Source: Cepaea nemoralis (lineage: Eukaryota; Mollusca; Gastropoda; Stylommatophora; Helicidae). Taken from it: a stretch of DNA of 64,000 bases. Under the pieces are notes generated by a model that was not told the DNA's origin, ran no database searches, and saw only the letters and a list, made by a program, of their open reading frames with translations. This document shows positions 55,831-64,000 of the stretch, one piece after another (the stretch's first letter is position 1; each line of letters opens with the position of its first letter). The stretch is taken from contig JACEFZ010011721.1 of the NCBI GenBank assembly GCA_014155875.1, positions 1 through 64,000 on the forward strand, given 5' to 3'. Position numbers and translations under genes: made by a program.

Positions 55831-56365
55831 CTGTAGATACAATGCACTCAAATAAACAGAGTGTACAATAAGGAAGTCATTGTCACATAAAGACTAGTAG
55901 CAAACGAATGTTTCTAATATGGTTTGAGTTTTCACATTTTACTGCACAGAAAGCTTATGAAATACCCAGTTTTTGATCCAGTGATGTTTGGACAGCTATT
56001 CTTTGGCCCCATGCCAAATCTGACTGGTTATACATCCAAATGCTAAATACAAATGGCCTACAATTCAATCCAGCAACAACATAAGCTAGTTCAAGTGGCC
56101 TGCACATGCCAAACTCAATATTCTACATTTAATGGCTGTTATTTCATATTCTGCAATTTTTAAAAATATTGATTTTGTCATTTAAAAGTAAACTGGATCA
56201 CATTTATCAACAGGACTCATGTTACTAGATTTCTAACCATAGTATATGTGTGCCAAGAAAGCATGCTGAAATATCTGCTTTTCTACATACAGCAGAAGTA
56301 GAAGAACAACTATGAAAATTCTGACCTGGAGTAAAATTTCTGCCCTGTTTAATCTATTAATTCAC
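55831..56365 (-). other. intron of the SNF2 gene, left of the LINE insertion
   Basis: AT-rich intron sequence without recognised repeats; interrupted at 56375 by the complete LINE, after which the intron resumes at 60339. Confidence 0.65.
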
Positions 56366-56374
56366 ACCTATAAT

Positions 56375-56683
56375 CCTTGGGCAAGGTGGAGTACCCGTTT
56401 AGCCCCCCGATCAGGGTTACGCTCCCGGGTAGGTGGAACCCGTTAGCTTTGGACAGCAATCCATCTAGGAGACGGAAAACTCCAAATATAAACCCCCAAG
56501 TTCAAGGTGGACCAGCGTGCTGAGGAACTGGATGGCCATGGGTTAACTGGTCGTGAACGTTGGACGTCTGACAGGCGTGCGGGGTGACACCAGGCATATG
56601 GACTCCTGCGGGACATCCCCTGCCTCTTCCCTAGCAAGCAGGCAATGCTAGGGTGACCGTTTATTTCCTGCAATATCCAAACT
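56375..56683 (+). promoter_or_regulatory. LINE 5' untranslated region with expected internal promoter
   Basis: About 300 bp between the exact 5' end given by the target duplication and the first open stretch. GC-rich with several short inverted repeats (for example ccttg/caagg at the first bases). Elements of this group carry internal promoters in their 5' UTR; promoter function here is inferred from position only. Confidence 0.45.
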
Positions 56684-59600
56684 TTGCCTATGGATTTATT
56701 TAAACATGGGAATCGTCGCCGGAGCTACGGAGCACATGCTCTGCGCTTGACACATCCCTCAGAGGCTAGCGAAGAGAGAGTGAGGAGGAGAAGACGAGGA
56801 AATGGTGTGAGACGACGGCATAGAAATAGGAGGGCAGGCGCCAGGAGAACAAGACGAAAAGTGGAAAGACTAGGTTTCAACTATGTAAGAGTGGGATATT
56901 GGAATTGTCGCAGTGCCAGACAGAGAGACTAATATATGATTTTGATGTCCTCATGCTCCAGGAGCTAAATACAGACAAATACCATTGCCCTGGGTACGCC
57001 AGTTATATAAACCCTACTGGGCAGAAGAGACATGGACAAGGTCTGCTGGTGAAGGAAGGAGTGAAGCATGTGGTACTCGACTTGAGCCAGTGGAATCACA
57101 GTGCAAGAGAGGTCCAGGGTATACAAATGGAGATTGGTGGCTTAAGTTGGAACATCATAAATGTATATGCCACAGAGGACTGTTTTGTCAGAAAGGAACA
57201 TTGGGACTGGCTTAAGGAACTGGAGGAATTACCAGGTGATAGGCTACTCATATGTGGAGACTTCAATGCAAGGAACAGAGATTGGGACAGTAGTGGAGAA
57301 AACCGACAGGGAATTGCCCTTGCAGATGCCATAGTGGACTCCGATGTGGTCTGCATAAATGATAGTAGGCCGACAAGAATGGCAATGAGGCCTGGCGATG
57401 CAGACACATCTATTGACTTGGCACTTGTCTCCCAGTCATCAGTCCTTGATGTAAAGTGGAATGTTTTGAATGACCATGGGAGTGATCACATGCCATGCTC
57501 AGTCCTGATCTCTAAACCCAGGAAAGTTAAAGCTGGGAGAGCGCGCAAGACCTTCCGGTATGAGTGGACCGATTGCCTTCTTGGACGCCTCAGACAAGGG
57601 GCATGCAACAGGACTGTTAAAACTCCCTTTTTGCAGCCCCCATGGTGGACCCCAGAAGTAGACCATGCTTGGAAAGCAAAGAGAGCTGCAGTGAAAGCAG
57701 CTAAAGAAAGTGCGACAGACACTTCGAAGCTCACGAGAGGAAGTGGACACAGCGGAAAATGTCAAGAAAGACAAGGTGGAGGTTTTCAAGCGCTGTGCTG
57801 CAGAGGCCAAAAAGGCAAAATGGGAATGTTTCATGAAGGAGATTGGAGGGGATAAAACACTGCAAAAATTCTGGAAACTGCACAGGCAAATGCAGAGAAA
57901 AGATCGGCCTATGACAGTGGGAACAATCTATAGAGATGATGGTGTGCGCGTGACAACAGACAAAGAGAAAGGGGAGGCGTTTCTCCAGAGATTTTTAGAG
58001 CAGACCAATCATAATGATGCGGACACCAGGGATGCAGTTAGAGAGGAGCTATCTGGCACCACGAAGAATATGCAGTATGAAGGACATCATACGGGTGGAA
58101 GATGTTAAACATATTTTGAAAAAGGCAAAAGACACGGCACCAGGGCCCGATGGGGTCAGGTATGGCCACATGAAGGGTTTGAGCGAAGCAGACCTGGAGG
58201 AGATGACCGACTGCTTTAACCAGATCATTAGGACATCATCAGTACCGCAGGATTGGGTGCACAGCTATCTCATCCCTCTCCCAAAACCATTCAAGGATCA
58301 TCAAAGCTTAGCGGCTTTAGATCATCACCCTTCAAAATACATTTGGGAAGGTTTTAGAGAAGATAGTCGCTGTCAAGCTGCAAGAGATTTTGGAAAGCGG
58401 GAAGCTTCTTCCAAGAGGCCTGGGGAGCTACAGGCCAGGAAAAGATACCTGGTCAAATGCAGCCACTTTTGCCTTTGATGTTTATGAGGGGTTCCAGAGT
58501 AGACAGGAAACGATGGCAGTAGCGCTTGATCTCGAGGATGCGTACAATAGAGTTCGCTATGATATTTTGATGACCGCACTGATGGAGAAGGGGGTCAATC
58601 CCTGGTTGGTGAACTGGATAGCAGCCATCCTGCACTCTCGTCAGGTTGCTCTTCGTCTGGGCGCATGGACCTCAGAGCCACATATGTTAACCCCGGGACT
58701 GCCACAGGGATCTGCAGTCTCACCGGTGCTCTTTAATGTGTATACGAGCAAGATTGCAAACCTAGAAGCACCAGGGGTTGGAAGAATACTAACATTTGCA
58801 GATGATATTCTTGCATATAGGCAGGGGAGAGATAGGGAGCAAACAGCCCAGGAGTTACAGGCGACAGTAGATAAAGTGATTGACTGGTGCACAGAAATGA
58901 GTGCTGTCATCCACCCGGAAAAGGCGGCTGTTTTGTGGTGCTCTCTGGACAACAGGATTGTAAGAGCTGATGTCCCAAGCCTCGCGATAGATGGTAGAAA
59001 TGTCAGCAGAGAGAACAAACTGAAGTATCTGGGGATCACATTTGACAGGAGCCTATCCTTCAAGGACCATGTGGAGACGGTCGTGACAAGATCTCAAAAG
59101 GGACTCAATGCACTTAAAACTATGGCTGCAATGGACATAGAGCAGAGAATGCTTTTCACACTATACCAGCACTTGATCCTCTCAGTAATTGATTATGGAT
59201 TAGGTCTGCTCACTGTCTCAGAGAGTCAGCTGGTGAAGTTAGAGCGCATACAGAACGAAGCTATGCGGGTCATTCTGGGATGCACTAGAGACACCCCAGT
59301 AGTGTGTATGCGTTACATCCTTGGTCTGCCGACTGTTGCTGGTAGGCTCAAGGTGATGCAGGCGAAGGCATACCTCAGAGTAGCTGCAGACACAGACCAC
59401 CCACTGCATGAGGCGCTGGACGCAGTTAAGGGTCAGCGACTGATAAGAGGGAAATCATGGATGGCTCAGGCGGAGGATACGATCAGACAGGTGTGCCCCT
59501 TGGAGAACATTAGGCGTGGAGAGGAGTGGGTCAGAGTGCCAGCGGAGCAGTCAGACTTGTGCAGAGTTATAATCACATTAAGCCGGGAGTGCAGGGAGTG

Positions 59601-60312
59601 GCCAGCAGGGGCCACGGAAGTGGAAATCCAGCAACTAATTCAGGACAATGCTCACTCGAGTGATGTGATTATCTACACAGATGGTTCGGTGTCAAGAGGT
59701 GAGAGAAGTGGCTGGGGGTTCATAGCCAAAGCTAATGGTCGATGTTTGGGGCAGGAGAGCCTGGCATATGATACCACAACATCCAGCTTAAGAATGGAAG
59801 TGGAGGCAGTCACTGCGGCTCTCCGCTGGATGGAGAATACGACACACACACACATCGTGATTGTAACTGACTCAGAAAGAATGCTGACGAGGGTGACGAC
59901 GGGAAGACTTCGTGCGGAGTGGCTTGCTTCGTTTCGGAGGTCACGGGTGACAAGCATCCCCTGGATCTTTTCTTCGGGGCATGCCGGTGTGCTGGGAAAT
60001 TAACAGGCGGACAGATTGGCTGGCTCTGCAGAACTTGGTGGAGTATTGATACATGACAAGGCAGACGTGGTTGCGGCCTTGTGGGAGCACGTGCACACCT
60101 CGGAGGAGCAAATGGATTATCATGGTCTGGCAAGAATGAGACGAGGAGTGACGAAGGGATCTGGCTGACGCTCAACGCTCAGAGGAAAGGCGAGACGGAC
60201 TTATAATCAGATTGCTACTGGTACTATTAGTGTTGGAACTCTTTGCTGGCTGCTGAGGATGTGGACGGAGCACTTATGGGAATGCCCCGAATGCTGTGAT
60301 GTCGATTCCTAA
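56684..60312 (+). pseudogene. LINE polyprotein: endonuclease, reverse transcriptase, RNase H (frame-broken)
   Basis: Coding sequence of the LINE above. Visible motifs: endonuclease NCRSA (56905), LQELN, GDFNARN (near 57260), SIDLAL, and SDHMP (near 57485); reverse transcriptase PGPDGVRYGHM (58145), LDLEDAYNRV (58525), LPQGSAVSPVLFN (58700) and FADDI (58798); RNase H IYTDGS (59671), MEVEAV, VTDSE and GHAGV; C-terminal HLWECPEC. It is interrupted by shifts near 56925, 57710-57850, 58090 and 58300-58400, by a TAA at 60001-60003 in place of the Glu of GNEQADRL, and by a TGA near 60166. It cannot make a full protein as written. Confidence 0.9.
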
Positions 60313-60489
60313 ATCAATCAATCAATCAAACCTATAATTTGGAAACATTAAACCTCTCTGCTAGAGGGTCCAAGATGTATCTGGTGTTCCATGGCGTTTA
60401 CATGGCGGATGAGTGGGGTTTGACTTTTTCCAATCTTCATGATAGTTATATCTAACATTGGAGTGCAAGTTGTCATGTGTTTCTGGGCA

Positions 60490-62990
60490 CCAAATGCCAC
60501 AATGAAACACACCACACACATGTCAGTGAATATCTAATGTCACAATGAGACACAACACATACATGTGTCAATGAATATCTAATGTCACAATGAAGTACAA
60601 TTGATACATGTGGCAATGAATATCTAATGTCACAATGAAGTACAATTGATACATGTGTCAATGAATATCTAATGTCACAATGAAGTACAACTGATACATG
60701 TGGCAATGAATATCTAATGTCACAATGAAGTACAACAGATACATGTGTCAATGAATATCTAATGTCACAATGAAGTACAATTGATACATGTGGCAATGAA
60801 TATCTAATGTCACAATGAAGTACAACAGATACATGTGGCAATGAATATCTAATGTCACAATGAAGTACAATTGATACATGTGGCAATGAATATCTAATGT
60901 CACAATGAAGTACAACAGATACATGTGTCAATGAATATCTAATGTCACAATGAAGTACAATTGATACATGTGGCAATGAATATCTAATGTCACAATGAAG
61001 TACAACAGATACATGTGTCAGTGAATACCTAATGTCACAATGAAGTACAATTGATACATGTGGCAATGAATATCTAATGTTACAATGAAGTACAATAGAT
61101 ACATGTATCAATGAATATCTAATGTCACAATGAAGTACAATTGATACATGTGGCAATGAATATCTAATGTTACAATGAAGTACAACAGATACATGTGTCA
61201 ATGAATATCTAATGTCACAATGAAGTACAATTGATACATGTGGCAATGAATGTCTAATGTCACAATGAAGTACAACAGATACATGTGGCAATGAATATCT
61301 AATGTCACAATGAAGTACAATTGATACATGTGGCAATGAATATCTAATGTCACAATGAAGTACAATTGATACATGTGGCAATGAATATCTAATGTCACAA
61401 TGAAGTACAACAGATACATGTGGCAATGAATATCTAATGTCACAATGAAGTACAACAGATACATGTGGCCATGAATATCTAATGTCACAATGAAGTACAA
61501 TTGATACATGTGGCAATGAATATCTAATGTCATAATGAAGTACAATTGATACATGTGGCAATGAATGTCTAATGTCACAATGAAGTACAACAGATACATG
61601 TGGCAATGAATATCTAATGTCACAATGAAGTACAACAGATACATGTGGCAATGAATATCTAATGTTACAATGAAGTACAATTGATACATGTGGCAATGAA
61701 TATCTAATGTCACAATGAAGTACAACAGATACATGTGGCAATGAATATCTAATGTCACAATGAAGTACAATTGATACATGTGGCAATGAATATCTAATGT
61801 CACAATGAAGTACAATTGATACATGTGGCAATGAATATCTAATGTCACAATGAAGTACAACAGATACATGTGGCAATGAATATCTAATGTTACAATGAAG
61901 TACAATTGATACATGTGGCAATGAATATCTAATGTCACAATGAAGTACAATTGATACATGTGGCAATGAATATCTAATGTCACAATGAAGTACAATTGAT
62001 ACATGTGGCAATGAATATCTAATGTCACAATGAAGTACAACAGATACATGTGGCAATGAATATCTAATGTCACAATGAAGTACAACAGATACATGTGGCA
62101 ATGAATATCTAATGTTACAATGAAGTACAATTGATACATGTGGCAATGAATATCTAATGTCACAATGAAGTACAATTGATACATGTGGCAATGAATATCT
62201 AATGTCACAATGAAGTACAAGTGATATATGTGGCAATGAATATCTAATGTCACAATGAAGTACAACAGATACATGTGGCAATGAATATCTAATGTCACAA
62301 TGAAGTACAATTGATACATGTGGCAATGAATATCTAATGTCACAATGAAGTACAATTGATACATGTGGCAATGAATATCTAATGTCACAATGAAGTACAA
62401 TTGATACATGTGGCAATGAATATCTAATGTCACAATGAAGTACAATTGATACATGTGGCAATGAATATCTAATGTCACAATGAAGTACAACAGATACATG
62501 TGGCAATGAATATCTAATGTCACAATGAAGTACAATTGATACATGTGGCAATGAATATCTAATGTCACAATGAAGTACAATTGATACATGTGGCAATGAA
62601 TATCTAATGTCACAATGAAGTACAACAGATACATGTGGCAATGAATATCTAATGTCACAATGAAGTACAACAGATACATGTGGCAATGAATATCTAATGT
62701 TACAATGAAGTACAATTGATACATGTGGCAATGAATATCTAATGTCACAATGAAGTACAATTGATACATGTGGCAATGAATATCTAATGTCACAATGAAG
62801 TACAATTGATACATGTGGCAATGAATATCTAATGTCACAATGAAGTACAATTGATACATGTGGCAATGAATATCTAATGTCACAATGAAACAACAGATAC
62901 ATGTCAATGAATATCTAATGTCACAATGAAACAACAGATACAAGTCAATGAATATCTAATGTTACAATGAAACAACAGATACAAGTCAAT
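60490..62990. repeat. 45-bp satellite-like array, about 55 copies
   Basis: Unit atgaatatctaatgtcacaa / tgaagtacaattgatacatg / tggca. Two main types differ at ttgatac vs cagatac; on the left (60.6-61.2 kb) they alternate strictly as a 90-bp dimer, with gtgtca after cagat types. The period is a multiple of 3, so two minus-strand frames stay open for over 500 codons; the repeated 15-residue pattern (VLHCDIRYSLPHVSI) has no known family. The array lies in an intron of the SNF2 gene, ending about 40 bp before an exon. Confidence 0.95.
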
Positions 62991-63027
62991 GAATATTTAA
63001 CAGAAACAATGAACATTGCAAGTATAC

Positions 63028-63110
63028 CAGTGGATGTCCAGAAGAAACAAATGGTTTCCTCCAATCAAATTCAGCCCTACACCACCAGCTTGCAGAGACA
63101 GAAGCAAGAC
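63028..63110 (-). CDS. TTF2/lodestar-like SNF2 ATPase, helicase motif V exon
   Basis: This 83-nt exon has an acceptor tacatttcag at 63111-63120 and a donor cactg|gtatac (GT at 63026-63027). It reads [18 protein letters not shown] then [18 protein letters not shown] is SNF2 helicase motif V, and [12 protein letters not shown] is characteristic of TTF2/lodestar, the SNF2 factors that release RNA polymerase II from DNA using ATP. The exon ends with TG, and the next exon supplies G to complete the Trp codon. It begins just beyond the end of the 45-bp satellite. No run of sequence here is long enough to be noticed as an open frame; it was found by motif. Confidence 0.9.
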
Positions 63111-63984
63111 CTGAAATGTAATGGCACAATAAATGACTGGCAGGACTGTTCAGTTGGAAACAAAGCAGCAAATAATGATGCCAACACCTCGTACAGTAAA
63201 TACAATATTTATACTGTCCAGAAATGCATTTCATTTGAGACAGTATGACTGGAAAACTATATCATAAAATAATAGTAACTGAAAATAAACATTATTTTAA
63301 CTTAACCAAATGCAATTAAAGAAATATTTGTCAAATAAGAGTTCCAAGTAAAGTAGAGAAGAGAACATCCATAAGACAGAAAGAAGATCATATTAAGTTT
63401 AGAAAGAAGGAAAGTGAACACAAACAAAATACACAGATGATTTCAGAAAGCATGCATTGGTAAAAATGTTCAAGACAACAGAAAAAAGCCAGAGAATGGA
63501 ATATAAATATTCTAAAGTTTATTAATTCTCTATTGTTGTCACAATAAAAATGATGACAAAGAGATTAAAACCTTTGCCCTTTCTTTTATGTGCAGTTGAT
63601 TCAAATTGCATAATTACCACACACATAAAAGGCAAAAGAAATGTTTTTCAGAAAAAAGATCAGTATCGAATGTATCTACATGCTTGCATCCAACACAACT
63701 AAAACCCTTGTTTGAGATGCACGTTTTCATAGGCAGTGCAACATAAACCAATTAAAGACAGATAAACAATAGCATCACCCATAAAATTAAGACATCCTAC
63801 CATCGATTACTGCTGTTCAAGTTTCCATGCAGCAAATTCAAATTTTTAGCACCATCTCCAAATTAAAGCATGTTATAAGTTGTCTATTCATAAAGGTATT
63901 AGAATATAGTAAATGTCACATAAGGAACCATATTTTGCTGATAAATATTTATATTATGAACACTGATTAATCTGTATGACTTAC
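63111..63984 (-). other. intron of the SNF2 gene
   Basis: AT-rich sequence between two exons of the minus-strand gene. No repeat family of this window was recognised in it. Confidence 0.65.
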
Positions 63985-64000
63985 TGGAGGCCCCTGAGAA
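63985..64000 (-). CDS. TTF2/lodestar-like SNF2 ATPase, exon cut by the window edge
   Basis: The last 16 bases on the right edge read, on the minus strand, as the end of an exon coding SQGPP followed by a good donor (cca|gtaagtc, GT at 63983-63984). In human TTF2 the equivalent residues are SRGPQ, directly before the VMLISL block, and the next exon here starts with VLLLSL in the matching phase 0. The short length makes this the weakest of the four exons; phase and position support it. Confidence 0.55.

Larger units (their letters stand above)
56375..60329 (+). mobile_element. end-to-end I-like non-LTR retrotransposon (LINE) with 9-bp target duplication
   Basis: Flanked by direct repeats acctataat at 56366-56374 and 60330-60338, so both ends are defined. 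The order is 5' UTR (about 300 bp), an Arg-rich N-terminal stretch, AP-type endonuclease, reverse transcriptase, RNase H, a CPEC C-terminus and a 3' tail of (TCAA)n. An EN-RT-RNase H order with a simple-repeat tail is typical of the I/ingi/Nimb group; I cannot place it to clade. No separate gag-like ORF1 is present, so it is either a one-ORF element or internally deleted. It lies in an intron of the minus-strand SNF2 gene, in the opposite orientation. Confidence 0.9.

Noticed and set aside
56375..56460. HDV-like self-cleaving ribozyme at the LINE 5' end
   Set aside because: Some LINE groups carry one, but the first bases do not form the needed nested pairings by eye; a structure search would decide.
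60473..62902. 809-codon minus-strand frame of 15-residue repeats
   Set aside because: The 45-bp unit keeps frame by length, and a second minus frame is also open for 581 codons. Base pattern follows DNA repeat types, not codon positions. It lies in an intron of another gene.

Overview
The window is eukaryotic nuclear DNA from an invertebrate animal. Coding sequence is sparse and split by introns with GT/AG borders, and the rest is dominated by non-LTR retrotransposons, tRNA-derived SINEs, hAT-type MITEs and an unusually large number of tandem repeats. A mollusc, perhaps a gastropod, would fit the repeat style, but that is inference and nothing seen here proves the phylum. There is no prokaryotic operon, CRISPR array or defence island. 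Two host genes can be supported. (1) A plus-strand CSPG4/NG2-like (Drosophila Kon-tiki/Perdido-like) transmembrane proteoglycan gene occupies two visible exons, 19030-23643 and 25870-28459. It has two laminin-G domains, a small EGF-like Cys module, 15 CSPG repeats, one membrane span and a C-terminal QYWL. The signal-peptide exon is not visible, and four single-base frame breaks interrupt the exons. (2) A minus-strand SNF2-family gene of the TTF2/lodestar type can be read as four small exons with matching splice phases (63985-64000 at the right edge, 63028-63110, 55756-55830, 52182-52266). They carry helicase motifs V and VI. Its 3' end was not found. The two genes converge. Layout. 1-18.9 kb: no host gene recognised; decayed LINE fragments, at least five SINE families, two hAT MITEs with perfect 8-bp target duplications, GA/CT microsatellites, and chimeric 18S/28S rDNA fragments around a reverse-transcriptase relic. 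19.0-28.6 kb: the proteoglycan gene, whose intron holds a LINE relic in which one 50-bp segment has grown into a 15-copy minisatellite. 29.1-39.9 kb: one roughly 10.7-kb array of a 32/33-bp G-rich unit directly downstream of the proteoglycan gene. 40-51 kb: intergenic, with several minisatellites, SINEs and a LINE ORF1 relic. 51.9-64 kb: the SNF2 gene, whose introns contain a 5'-truncated LINE (53.7-55.2 kb), a LINE complete from end to end with a 9-bp target duplication (56375-60329) and a roughly 55-copy 45-bp array (60.5-63.0 kb). The most notable points are the rDNA chimera, two SINE families whose 3' ends resemble the 3' end of the resident I-like LINE, tandem duplication of splice-donor segments in both host genes, and the giant 32-bp array with a possible G-quadruplex motif in most units. 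Many frame breaks and some ragged array stretches may be consensus errors in the assembly rather than biology.
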